Shown here piece after piece: positions 1-9,165 of a DNA stretch of 11,465 nucleotides. Numbering within the stretch: the stretch's first letter is position 1; each line of letters starts with the position of its first letter. A model generated the notes under the pieces. That model worked only from the letters and a program-made list of their open reading frames with translations, was not told where the DNA came from and ran no database searches. This DNA is from Saccoglossus kowalevskii (taxonomy: Eukaryota; Hemichordata; Enteropneusta; Harrimaniidae): contig NW_003149766.1 in the NCBI RefSeq assembly GCF_000003605.2, forward strand, positions 241,720 through 253,184, written 5' to 3'. The translations under genes and the position numbers were made by a program.

Positions 1-86
1 GGTGTGTCACTTTATTTTTATTCGAGGGTAAATAAATAAATGTAATGTAAATGTAAATTATGCATTATATCTTTACTTTCATTGCT

Positions 87-99
87 CCCCCCCCCCCCC
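87..99. repeat. C13 homopolymer run
   Basis: There are thirteen consecutive C residues in AT-rich DNA, bounded by T on both sides. Likely length-variable. Confidence 0.9.
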
Positions 100-644
100 T
101 TTCCATGAAACAAAAAGTTTATGCAATATTGGAAGTGAAACTTGGGAAAACAAACACAATACTAGAAAAATATTTCAAAAGTTTTTCCTCAACTCAATTT
201 GTTGAATTGTTGTAGCTCTGTGTTTTACTGTGTCAAGTTACCAAAAAATGCTAATATTAAAGGAAAAATAAAGTTTTATCAGATTGGAATTACATTAAAA
301 ACAGAGGTTTACATTCTTATACAAAAAAATGTGTTTTTAAAGGGTCACGGTGCATTTAACTAAAGGAACCGTACCACCATCAAACAAAAAGGTGTGACTG
401 TCCCTCAACTCATCGTTTCCTCCCGATACACAAATGGTATGACCCACACAAGATGGCCGCAACGGCATAAAACTACGTTACAACCCCGTTGAAAACTTCA
501 CGTTCGTCACCTTATAAAAACAAATTTCGACTTCTACGTTATCTTGTTTTGACTACACGTAAATACCAAACATACGAGGAATCAGGCGAACAAGTAATCG
601 GGCGAAATTTCGGTCGAACCAAGTTCCGCTGAACCAATCTCCCA

Positions 645-677
645 GGCAGAGTTATATCCCACGAATATATCTCTGCC
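645..677. repeat. 13-bp-stem hairpin
   Basis: GGCAGAGTTATAT at 645-657 pairs with ATATATCTCTGCC at 665-677 with one mismatch around a 7-nt loop (CCCACGA). No RNA family is recognised. Confidence 0.5.
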
Positions 678-1633
678 ACCACGCGATCTTATGCTCGTCG
701 TTGATTGGTCGATGCGTCAGAGTGGTAGTACTTCTTTCAAAGACGCTCACCAAAACATTGTCATGCAAGTGTTCGATTTTCGAACTTTAAGAATGTGTAT
801 GCGTTGTTTGCATATTTTGGCTGTTTTCAAAGTTAGAAGCTTCTTTTTATTTATTTCTGTTACACAAACGGTGTTGCAGTAAGACGATTTAGTCTTCAAT
901 AATACGAAGTGCTTTCGATAGTTTGTAGTTCTTCGCCTCGCGATCGACAGGGCCGTCAGCTTGATGAACCGAGTAACACCTTAGTAACCGTTATTCCGCG
1001 ATGAAATTATTTTCTTTTGAAAATTATAAGCATTTCACCGTTTTCAGTATGTTTACGAAAAAATCATCATCAGCTATCGATAACATATTTTAATACCTGT
1101 TTTCCAGTAGGAATAAAGAAACACTAGAGACCTTTAATAACAAAAATACGCGAATGATACGCGTAGTAAGTCTTGTGGTGTTTCACCACAAAATGGCGGT
1201 GTGTGGTGGCAGAGATACTTTCGGTGATCTAACCGCAAGGAGCTCTGGGAAGGAGAATGCCGCTGAAGGTCAAATATCCACAGTTACAAGTAGTATGAGT
1301 CACAAAACCGGTTTATTTCACAACTATACTTTCAATGGGCAAATTACAATCCAAATTGTACAAAAACCGGAATGAAAATGTGGAAAATCTGTTGTTTCAA
1401 TGATCCAAACTGTACACGACCCTGTATTTCAAATCTCGTTGACGCACTCAGTAAAAGGTCAGAAAGGTCATCTTTTGTTATGCTAATTTGTGTGTTTACG
1501 CTGCTTTATTCACCGTGGATAGGCTTCTTTTTCGTGCGGAATAAAAATTAGTTTGTATTCAATTTGAACTGTGTTGCGCATGTAATTTGTGTATGCATTC
1601 AGCGTACAACTACATACTATTCTTATAAATATT

Positions 1634-1656
1634 CATGTTCAAGGGCCATGAACATG
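1634..1656. repeat. Short hairpin CATGTTCA/TGAACATG
   Basis: A perfect 8-bp stem (9 bp with the flanking T-A pair) surrounds the loop AGGGCCA, 75 bp before the GC-rich foldback element. Function unknown. Confidence 0.45.
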
Positions 1657-1730
1657 ATCTTTTAGTAAATGAAAGTAAACTCTTTTTTTTACTAGTTTTA
1701 TCGAATTGTCAATATACTGGTATAATATAA

Positions 1731-1813
1731 TAGCAATAACCCCCCGCCGAAGTTGGGTATACCACTTGATATCTCGTGGTATACCCGCCTTCGGCGGGGG
1801 GTTATTGTTTAAA
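1731..1813. repeat. GC-rich foldback element with 31-bp arms
   Basis: Arms 1735-1765 and 1776-1806 pair over 31 bp with two adjacent mismatches, around a 10-nt centre (ttgatatctc). Each arm holds a smaller palindrome, GGTATACC, and the right arm also folds on its own (CCCGCC-TTC-GGCGGG). The core is strongly GC-rich in AT-rich DNA. TATAATATAA occurs on both sides (1721-1730 and 1814-1823), which could be a target-site duplication, though such AT sequence is low in complexity. It could be a tiny foldback MITE or a hairpin RNA source. It is not treated as a bacterial-type terminator, because the context is eukaryotic. Confidence 0.75.
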
Positions 1814-1841
1814 TATAATATAACATAATAGTCGACCACAC

Positions 1842-2194
1842 AATTGTTCAAGTTACGGAAATCGAGTTACGAAAACATCGAATTACAAAAATTACCACGC
1901 CCATATTTCGAAACCACGCCCAAATTGTAACTCGAACTTTTACTTACAGTAAACCGAACTTCGAGTTACGGGCAACATTAATTTTTATTTTTTGTTAAAC
2001 GTTCACTTTAGTAATTCGAACTTTATGTGGACGTTCAACAAAAACAAAAATATATGCTGCCCTTAACTCGAAGTTCTGTTGAACATCGAGTTACAATTTG
2101 AGCGTCGTTTCGCAAAAGTAGGCTAGGTTTCTAAAATATGGGCGTGGTCATTTTTGTAACACTATGTTTTCGTAACTCGATGTTCGTAACAATT
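1842..2194. mobile_element. 353-bp near-palindromic MITE-like element
   Basis: The two halves are reverse complements along almost their whole length. The left end, with blocks ATCGAGTTACGAAAACAT, TTACAAAAAT and ACCACGCCCATATTT, reappears inverted at 2194-2135. Further in, AATTGTAACTCGA and CGAACTTCGAGTTA pair with 2081-2099 and 2063-2077, and the axis is near 2015-2025. The nonamer TCGAGTTAC occurs at 1862, 1961 and 2086 and inverted at 2064 and 2171, so the element seems built from smaller units. There is no coding capacity and no clear target duplication. It is likely a non-autonomous DNA element; the superfamily is not determined. Confidence 0.7.
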
Positions 2195-3460
2195 CAGCGT
2201 CTCATATATTCCAGAAATTTCCACTTATCCCACGGTCAGATAACTCTTCAGTGACGTATCAAGCCAGGTGCATATTCGTTTCAGCGACTTTGTAAATGGT
2301 AATGTCTGTGTTGGAATCATTCGCTCAAAAGATTCAGAGGGTTCGGAACGTCAAGAGGGCAGTGCATATGGATAACGATGGGGGTCTCATTGAATGTTTT
2401 AGTGAGACATGATACTGACATTTGGTAGAAACCGAAATATGTTGTGTTTATTGCTTCAGGTGATAGAAGTTGTTACAGAGTCGAGAGTAGAGTATCTATC
2501 AACGCATAGCAGGGCAGTACATTAACGAAGTTGTGAGGCTATTTTAAGAGCGGTTTTTGCAGTCCCATCGCAATTTTTTTGTTTGTGTTTTAAGTATCGT
2601 ATAGAAGGAAAATAAGCTTATGAAGTGGGACTGTAAATCATAGAGCTTGGTAATTAGCAGATGTCCGATATTGAGATATATGGTCAACATCGTATCAAAT
2701 TAGCTGTAACGATAAATTAATCCATTTATTTATAAAGCAATTAAATCGCTTCCTAAATGAACACATGTCAATTTAAAGTGCACATTAATGAACATATGTA
2801 CGACAATTTTAAAAGAAATCGGTGAAGCTATAAATTACTTCAATTTGTAATGAAGATCCATGTGCCGTAGAGGGCAGTACAGTGAACGGCATGCATGAAA
2901 TACTGTTTTGACATACCGGCTTCAGACCTGGCCGACCTCTCCTGTATTTAATGGTCAATCTCGTCTAAATACCATACCACATACATATGTATCACAGTAG
3001 GACACTTGTTGCATTACACCAGAACTCACCTGCTTAATAATGCACGTACCAATTGACTGCAAAGATCATTTATCTGAAAATCGTCGGATCGAATCATGGG
3101 TGTAAACAAACTAGTAAACATTGAATGCTTTAGTCAATATCTGCAGTTGCCGAGAAGAGAATTTTTTTAAACTATCGAAAAAGCAGGTGTAGACTTCCAA
3201 TATAGAGCTATTGCGGATTTCTATAAAATAGAATAGAGTGGTAATTTTAGTATCATAATGGCAAGGTCTGCACCAATTTATTCATGAACTAACGACAAAG
3301 CACATAATATACTGTTTTACATTAATGTAAATTAACCTCCGTTTAGCGCTGTGTACGGGCGATGTAACAACTTACAATTGTTGCTTTATAAATTTGAAAA
3401 CTCAATAGTTTTGGTTAGAATTTTATAAATTACACGGAGCCACGTGGGTGTTTAAATTAC
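2195..3460. other. Intergenic, no gene seen
   Basis: AT-rich with no long frame. AGGGCAGT[AG]C occurs three times (2355-2364, 2511-2520, 2871-2880). CAGTCCCA (2560-2567) is inverted at 2626-2633. The rest holds only short AT palindromes, including the one at 3316-3331. Confidence 0.5.
3316..3331. repeat. Perfect 16-bp palindrome
   Basis: TTTACATTAATGTAAA is fully self-complementary. It contains ATTAAT, which resembles a homeodomain-type core, but no function can be claimed. It lies about 130 bp beyond the poly(A) signal of paralogue 1. Confidence 0.45.
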
Positions 3461-3462
3461 CA

Positions 3463-3468
3463 TTTATT
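3463..3468 (-). promoter_or_regulatory. Poly(A) signal AATAAA of paralogue 1
   Basis: A canonical AATAAA on the minus strand lies about 110 nt after the stop codon at 3576-3578, in the sequence CAACAAATAAATGG. Distance and orientation suit cleavage near 3440-3455. No other canonical hexamer lies between it and the stop. Confidence 0.55.
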
Positions 3469-3575
3469 TGTTGGTGTTGTTGCCATAGTGACATTCTTTT
3501 TCAGGACAGTAAGTGGATTTAAAGAATACGTTGTCATTCACACTTTAAATTATAAAATATCAGATACATGACTCA

Positions 3576-4385
3576 TTAAATCTTGTATTTGGTCATTTCG
3601 TAGTAATATACTCTTAATTGCTCAATATATTTCAAAAGTTCATCAGGAATATCATCCGTTGTCGGTGGTTTACGTTTTTCGAATGACGAACTGTTAACCG
3701 CACTCTGATAATATCGCATCACTGCGGGAGGTTTAAGGTATTCCGGCCATGAGCTTATGTTTTCAGGCTCCCATTTCAGCATCGAATCACGAAATGGCAA
3801 ACCGGTTAGTTTGCAGTATTTTTGCATCACTTCTTTCGGCGAATCAATCAAGTCGTTAGATTCAATGAGGATGGGTGGTTGACCTAGGTCGTCTTTCACG
3901 TGTTGAAATAAATCGTATACTGGTTTTAAATCACCACCCATGGTCATAGTGGCCTCGATGACATCATAAGGGAAGCGACCAGCATCCTGGTCCGCTTTAA
4001 GAAGTTTATAATAAGACGGTATGGATTGCATAGGATCTCGGATCATAAATGTGTGAATGTACCCACGTGGTAGGTACTTATCGTAATCTGATTTACTGGT
4101 GATTGAGGCAGGGCAATCTTTAACAAAGACTGCTTCGTATCCTGGATATTCGGCTTCCAACATACTTCTTATTTCAGCTCTTGTGTACCCAGGTACCGGA
4201 GGTACCGGAAAGTCGTAATTTCGATCTTCACCAAACCAATGGCCGCCTATGAACGGTTCGTGAAAGACTTTTATGGTTGGTACAGAAGCTACTGACATTT
4301 CAAATACAGTTGAACGTGTACGTGCGTGTATCCATAATATAACTTTAGGCGATGAGTTCAAGTTGTCGGTGACTGTTGATGCCAT
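3576..4385 (-). CDS. Sulfotransferase-like P-loop protein, paralogue 1 (single coding exon)
   Basis: The 269-residue protein is likely a soluble PAPS-dependent sulfotransferase or close relative, which would move a sulfuryl group from PAPS to an unknown acceptor. Seen: a beta-strand/P-loop start (ILWIH, then ARTRSTVFEMS at 21-31), FHEPF at 41-45, VKDCP at 88-92, and HTFMIRDP...PSYYK at 111-127. Arg116 and Ser124 are eight residues apart, the same spacing as the 3'-phosphate-binding Arg/Ser of cytosolic sulfotransferases. Known: bacterial and animal members of this P-loop group share the PRxxST...HEPF...RxP...SYY order and are about 250-300 residues long, so this one is full length. There is no signal peptide or membrane segment, so it is probably cytosolic, unlike Golgi carbohydrate sulfotransferases. 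The ATG has a strong Kozak context (ACCATGG). Oddity: the usual Pro of the loop is Ala21. It is paralogous to the gene at 9219-10025. The fold is fairly sure; the substrate is unknown. Confidence 0.85.
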   Translation of the reverse strand: MASTVTDNLNSSPKVILWIHARTRSTVFEMSVASVPTIKVFHEPFIGGHWFGEDRNYDFPVPPVPGYTRAEIRSMLEAEYPGYEAVFVKDCPASITSKSDYDKYLPRGYIHTFMIRDPMQSIPSYYKLLKADQDAGRFPYDVIEATMTMGGDLKPVYDLFQHVKDDLGQPPILIESNDLIDSPKEVMQKYCKLTGLPFRDSMLKWEPENISSWPEYLKPPAVMRYYQSAVNSSSFEKRKPPTTDDIPDELLKYIEQLRVYYYEMTKYKI

Positions 4386-4390
4386 GGTGA

Positions 4391-4411
4391 TCTACATGTA
4401 AAATAAATAAA
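4391..4411 (-). other. Probable 3' splice acceptor just upstream of paralogue 1 start
   Basis: On the minus strand a T-rich tract (ttctttatttattttacatg) leads into TAG at 4394-4392. The putative exon then begins 6 nt before the ATG (ATCACCATGG). This is a good animal acceptor and suggests a 5'UTR intron with the coding sequence in the terminal exon. It is inferred from sequence only; no transcript is available. Confidence 0.45.
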
Positions 4412-5997
4412 GAACATAGGTCGTCTAGAGTATGTAAATGTATATTTTATAAATGAGAAGTTTGTGCCAAGCAATTGGAATATATTATGAGGTAATGTAA
4501 TGTCAAGTTTTTTTACGCGTCATCACAGCAACACCTCCATCTCCTACTTTATTAATTTACGAGTGAATGTTCACAAATCTTGATATAATTGTGGTTTAGA
4601 TTTTAGATTTTTTTTTTATAGTTTGCGGCTATTCAAACCAATCATTGGGTTCCTGCTTGCAGTGGTTTTGTTTCATGCCGTTTTTTTTACAAATTTATAA
4701 AATAACTGTGATTCCAGGGCTCCTTTTCATACAAAGATTAGTATTGACTAAAATTGTGATTTTGAACAATGCACTATTAGTTTCTATAGTAAAAATATCA
4801 TATCTCAATATTTTGGTTGGTGACATGTCGTCATAACTTATATTTATGTCATTATATAACATTCTGTAGATCACTAATTTGTTATATAAAATAATGCTTT
4901 ATCTATTCAATATATAATTTATTTGTGTTATACTGTATTAACATCATTCATAACGGTCACTGATATCCCTACGCATGTTTGCAATGACTGGCTTTTTTTG
5001 CAGTTTTTGAATAGCTATTGAAGATGTGTATATCAATTTGTACATGGTTTATTGTGATACAAAATAATTCATTAAGTTGAAACGTTGATGTCCTTAACCT
5101 TGATCGCTCGAACTTATAGTATCATTATATCAACAATAAAGATCAAACTTATCTGATTCTACTTAAATATCATAATCTCAGTGGTCAAGTGTACTGAATC
5201 CAGTGCAGAAGTGCAAGGTCGCAATCAGTAATGAATATAAGTCATTACATCGGCATGGAAGCTCTTGAATAATGCATAGATTAGTTTTTGCTTGAAATTC
5301 ATGTATGTTAATAAACTAATTTGTTTATTAATTAGCCAATATTTAATGTTTCCACCAATATCTTAACCACTCATGAGATTCAATTAAACTTGGTACATAC
5401 ACATGTAGATGCTTAGAGATATGCCATGTACATGTTCAGTTTAGGGTGAAATTTTGTCCTTACTAACTACCTACTAGTAATTTGCATAAATTATGTTAAA
5501 TCTATGCGGTGATATATATGCATCTGTAGGCAGCAGTGTCCGTACATTTTGGTAGATTTTCAAAATATCTAAATTTGATGTTCTTGCGTTTCGTAACTGA
5601 CTTCTGTATCAGATCGACGATTTAGCCGACTTTTCAATCTGATGCGTCGATATCTCCACGAACAAACTAGCCGTGGATTTTTCAGATCTCATCCATGTTC
5701 TTTAAAAATGCTATCTGAACAGTATGAAATTGTGTGGAAATAATAGTACAAATGTACATATACTCACTTTTCTAGACTGCGCCTTCAGCAACCTGTGCGT
5801 TCCACTGAGTCACGAATATAGTGGTTAAGTGAATTTATGTGCGCGTGTGACTGAACCATCTTATCAATTATGCAAATGTGCTGATGACCTGTAGTACCCC
5901 AGAAAACAATTAAGACTGGTGACGAGGTCACAACTTTGTCACTTTGACAAGTAGTCATAGCAACAAAGCATATATGAAGCTGATAGATAAACAAAAA
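4394..5997. other. Intergenic or 5'UTR intron of paralogue 1
   Basis: Nothing here encodes a convincing protein. AT-rich hairpins are present: TTATATAAC at 4852-4860 with its complement at 4881-4889, and TTAATAAAC at 5308-5316 with its complement at 5323-5331. If the donor near 5767 is real, most of this stretch is one intron. Confidence 0.4.
5762..5771 (-). other. Candidate 5' splice donor that could pair with the paralogue 1 acceptor
   Basis: The minus strand reads TCTAGAAAA then GTGAGTATATG, with the GT at 5767-5766, a near-consensus donor. It is in the right orientation to give a 1.4-kb 5'UTR intron ending at 4392. The upstream leader would contain an octamer-like ATGCAAAT at 5870-5877. 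Good donors occur by chance at this density, so this is a suggestion only. Confidence 0.2.
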
Positions 5998-6000
5998 GTT

Positions 6001-6190
6001 GCGTTCACGCACAGCTCCTTAGCACGGGCTAAGAGGTCAAATTCCTTAGCCGTGCTAAGAAAATGTGCGTGAACGCTTAGCACGGGCTAAGGAATGCTAA
6101 GTACGGGTTAAATCTGATCCGAATTTAAGACGCGGTCTAGACCCCTAGCACGGGCTAACGAAGTATGCGCGAACGCCTAGCCCAGGGCTC
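6001..6190. repeat. Array of TTAGCACGGGCTAA palindromic modules
   Basis: The near-palindrome TTAGCACGGGCTAA or a variant occurs at 6019-6032, 6046-6058 (inverted, one base short), 6077-6090, 6096-6111, 6145-6159 and 6176-6190, with more distant copies at 6562-6577 and 6820-6833. GCGTTCACGCACA or its complement flanks several of them. The segment 6001-6076 is itself one large palindrome: the 5' arm reads GCGTTCACGCACA...TTAGCACGGGCTAA and the 3' arm is its complement, around the centre GAGGTCAAATTCC. GGTCTAGACC at 6134-6143 is a further perfect palindrome. These look like repeated terminal modules of the surrounding transposon. Confidence 0.75.
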
Positions 6191-6210
6191 TGTGGCGACC
6201 TTTGGGTGTG

Positions 6211-6511
6211 AAAATTGTCCCATGTTCGTATAACAACTCTATTCCACCAGTCATTACTCCGCGCTCGTTTCCACACTGATCGGGTCGCTGTAGTAGAGCG
6301 TACAGCAGCTCCAATTGTAGACAAAATAAATTTGGTTCGCTGTCTGCGACATGCATTAATAAAAGTCTGTATTCTGTTACGCCCGTTGTATACTGTGTCA
6401 GTGCATCCAAATAAGTTGGGTCCGTCTTCTCTCGCGTTCCTTTGCACGTCACTTCAAAATTAGAACGAAACATGCCAGCAGCAGAAATAGAACCTCGCGC
6501 GTGTCATCCAT
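6211..6511 (-). pseudogene. Decayed transposase N-terminal fragment (Harbinger-like)
   Basis: A possible start at 6511-6509 opens MDDTREVLFLLLACFV, then meets a stop near 6451. A different frame carries RSVWKRARSNDWWNRVV at about 6282-6232. The pattern of a short leucine-rich start, then an Arg-rich stretch, then R-S-[VI]-W followed by R-S-x-x-W-W resembles my recollection of the start of HARBI1-type transposases, where an FRM-containing segment would follow. Here the similarity ends at about 6211, where palindromic terminal sequence begins, so the catalytic DDE part is gone. At least one frameshift and one stop separate the pieces. The assignment rests on a short motif and could be chance. 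Confidence 0.35.
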
Positions 6512-6852
6512 TTTTCGTTCGTAAATAGCGGCTTACCAAAGATCACCGACTAATGGCACCCCTAAGCCCATGCTAACGACTGGCCCTCCCTGTGCGTGGT
6601 GGACGCAATTGGGTCTAGCCGAAATGCAAATATGCTAGATAAGCCTAAATCAGCTTAAAGGGGCACCTTCCAGTTAAGCCTAATCTCACAACAAATTTAA
6701 TTTCTGGATTACATTAACAATGGATAACAAAAGATAGATTAGCATTGTAAACAACATAAACAATAGTGTCCCATGATTCTTTGGTGCAATCCATGGGATT
6801 GAGCGGTTCCCCTTTAAATCTTAGCCCGTACTTCGTGTATCGTGAACACAAC

Positions 6853-8594
6853 TTATATTATCATTTTAATGACGAGTGTATGCCCACGTGACGACATAGT
6901 CGTTTATTGTACTTCGCGTTGGGCGAGCGACCGTCTTATTATGAAGACACTTTTTGTCTGTATACGGACATGCTCAAATTCAGTTGATTTGTTAAATCTA
7001 CAATATGGATATCAAAAAAATTGAGTGTGTGTCTTGTTTTTGTTTTGAATGCAACTTATAAGAAATAGATGCTGCATTTGTGAATTTAACTTTTTACAGA
7101 ACAGCGCTGCAAGCATACAAAGAATCTGAATGTAAGGTTGTCTTTCAGAGTAGATATTTGCTCTTATGTTTTCTGTATATAACAATTCCTAATTTAAAAT
7201 GCGACAAGAGCCGCTCACGAGGAATGGAATATAGGTATTTTGAAGTACTGTGGCGTTAATATACCTAATATACCTGCAGTAAACAACTCTACTCTCTCAA
7301 CAACAATAAAACTGCTGCTCTAAAGTTTGCACCTAGTAATTATGTCCAGGATCACGATGGCTTGTCTCTTCTTACTGTAGAAAATCACCATATAATACCG
7401 TACGAAGACCATTATTGAAACGCCACGTTTTCATTTGTTGACCGGTATCACATGCTTTCCTATCATAGGATAACTGGGCAGTGTTCTAGGTCAAGGCACG
7501 AACATACAAACGGAATTGTGTTTGCCTCGGTCATATTCAAGGTTCCCCACATTTGTACGGATTGTTCTTTCACGTAAATATTATAGAAATATTAATTATT
7601 TTCTGATATAAAATTGCCTATCAGAGCATTCTCGTAGTTTGCTCGTGAGCATTCTATGCGTAACTGCAGATTTTAAAGAAAACTCCAACCGGGATTTTCG
7701 GGTCTCAACTATCCTTCTTTATTAAAAAGAACGACAATAATTTCGAATTTCCAGGCTACTTATGAAAATCAGCTCCTCTACTCATGGTACTAATTTCCCT
7801 AATCTTCATCACGCAGAGTTAGGGTAAGTAGTATTAACACACTTTCAATGAATCAGCCATACGTATCAGCGCTCCTATATATTGAATTTGGAAAACAAAA
7901 TACATTCACGGATTAGACTTTTATTCAGCCATTGAGATTCCAAAATAATTGCTGTTAAACCATAATAGTATTTTACGAATGATAATTGAGAAAAAAATCT
8001 TTTTTACATTTGTGCACTGTTTGTCCAAATAATATCTCTCTCAATGCAGTATTTGGCTCAACTGAAGGGTGTTTATTAAAAATATATATTTTCGTACAGT
8101 ATTTTTCGGAGTCGTTATTTTCTATATAATTTACTAAATATCAAGGCTTCCATGACTTTAACTATGTTCTCTGCACCACAATACTATAGTTTGTATTAAA
8201 AACACGTGCGTACATTTAGTTTATACGATTATCTTCATATATCATCAAGACAGTGTACAATTTATTCAAATTCTACACGACTCGGATTCTACTTGGCATT
8301 TCAACGTTTTTATGTGAGTTTTTTTAAAAAAAAAAAACAATGATGACAGAATTAACAAATTCGTTAACCTTGTTTCATTACCACATACACCCGTAATGGG
8401 GACTCATTCTCATGAGAAAAATCACCAAACCGTTCTCACAGTTGGAGTGCTATGATTTTCCAGGGGATTTTCAATGTGTATCAGCGATTATGTAATTCGT
8501 GCTAGAACTATTTTGCAGTTCGGCAAAGAATTTATTGGTTTCAATACTAAAATATTAATGATATAAACAATCAACTACAGATGGAGAGTATTAA
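6853..8594. other. Intergenic, no gene seen
   Basis: No supported coding, RNA or large repeat signal. Minor items are TCCTATCATAGGA (7458-7470, palindromic about its central base) and a T7A12 run at 8319-8337. Confidence 0.5.
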
Positions 8595-8621
8595 AAATTA
8601 CTACATTCACGTTACAGGATC

Positions 8622-8635
8622 TCGGCACGTGCCGA
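8622..8635. promoter_or_regulatory. Perfect 14-bp palindrome with CACGTG E-box core, copy 1
   Basis: TCGGCACGTGCCGA is fully self-complementary and contains the class B E-box CACGTG recognised by bHLH factors such as MYC/MAX, USF or CLOCK partners. It lies at the outer end of the left arm of the MITE. Binding is inferred from the motif only. Confidence 0.45.
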
Positions 8636-9094
8636 AATTTGTAATCCTTTGTGTTTACAGAGGGATTACAGCAGTTGTGTTCACGTTTTTCGGGACCCAC
8701 TTAGGACTGACTCCGGTCGTGCCGAAATCACGCCCTCATTCGTCGATCTGTTATTTGACCCAAACATGGAAAACAATACGCATATGATGATAATTGCTAT
8801 ATTGAAATTGTATCCATTTGTTGTTAAGGTATTTATTACGAGTCATCGTGCACATGAACGGCTAAAAAGGTTTTAAAAACAATTATTTGTTCACGTCAAT
8901 GTAGCATTACAAGAAAATAGCGGTTTCAGCAGCACATAAATATGCTTTGCTGACGACAGTTTGCATTCATTTCATTCATTACCACAGCGTCCGACTATAT
9001 ACTAGTATATCTGCATTCCTGTCATCCCCATTTCATACTGCATGTAGTATGAAACGGCATATGTTCTCTTAAATTTACCACCGAGAACGTGATT

Positions 9095-9108
9095 TCGGCA
9101 CGTGCCGA
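9095..9108. promoter_or_regulatory. Perfect 14-bp palindrome with CACGTG E-box core, copy 2
   Basis: This is a second exact TCGGCACGTGCCGA, at the inner end of the right arm. Its mirror position in the left arm (8713-8725) is degraded to CCGGTCGTGCCGA, which has lost the CACGTG core. Confidence 0.45.
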
Positions 9109-9151
9109 GTTTCGGTCCCAAGCATATATCGGGACCGAGATCGAGTAATTT

Positions 9152-9165
9152 TCGGCACGTGCCGA
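9152..9165. promoter_or_regulatory. Perfect 14-bp palindrome with CACGTG E-box core, copy 3
   Basis: This is a third exact TCGGCACGTGCCGA, at the outer end of the right arm and the mirror of copy 1. It is only about 55 bp past the stop codon of paralogue 2, so any bound factor would sit at that gene's 3' end. Confidence 0.45.

Larger units (their letters stand above)
1..1730. other. Non-genic stretch with weak promoter-like signals
   Basis: No supportable gene. TAAA-rich simple sequence occupies about 25-60. YY1-like AAGATGGCCGC is at 450-460 and CAAAATGGCGG at 1189-1199, the latter just after a perfect hairpin TTGTGGTG-TTT-CACCACAA (1173-1191). An ATG at 1193 opens a short frame beginning MAVCGGRDTFGDL with a KEN tripeptide, but no splice site or homology confirms an exon. 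ATCCAAATTGTACA (1349-1362) is nearly repeated at 1403-1416. Confidence 0.4.
5998..6852. mobile_element. Deleted DNA transposon, probably PIF/Harbinger-type
   Basis: The ends are imperfect inverted repeats. The left begins GTTGCGTTCACG and continues to ACGGGCTAAGAGGTCAAA. The right, read in reverse, is GTTGTGTTCACG continuing to ACGGGCTAAGATTTAAA. Inside are a second inverted pair (TTAAAGGGGCACC near 6655 against GGTTCCCCTTTAAA near 6805-6817) and the remains of a minus-strand reading frame resembling a Harbinger transposase N terminus (6211-6511). The left side holds a 190-bp array of palindromic modules. No 3-bp TWA target duplication could be placed, so the exact edges are uncertain and nesting of several insertions is possible. 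Confidence 0.55.

Noticed and set aside
691-882. 63-codon plus-strand frame
   Set aside because: No recognisable motif, splice context or conservation; the length is expected by chance.
1735-1806. Rho-independent terminator
   Set aside because: The GC hairpin shape is suggestive, but the context is eukaryotic and there is no adjacent gene ending there.
1639-1851. 70-codon minus-strand frame
   Set aside because: It runs through the GC-rich hairpin and is explained by that palindrome.
3081-3104. tRNA B-box-like GGATCGAATCA
   Set aside because: No matching A box or cloverleaf upstream.
4645-4836. 63-codon plus-strand frame
   Set aside because: Hydrophobic composition comes from T-rich sequence; no supporting signals.
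5785-6012. 75-codon minus-strand frame
   Set aside because: It starts inside the palindromic transposon end and has no recognisable domain.
6001-6190. CRISPR array
   Set aside because: Repeats are short, alternate in orientation and have irregular spacers; this is an animal transposon end.
6215-6463. 82-codon plus-strand frame
   Set aside because: Opposite-strand shadow of the decayed transposase fragment.
6842-7024. 60-codon plus-strand frame
   Set aside because: It begins in the transposon terminus and shows no motif.
8581-8876. Two overlapping plus-strand frames and the 9022-9219 minus frame
   Set aside because: Their shared RAEIT-type peptide arises from the inverted terminal repeats of the MITE, not from homologous genes.
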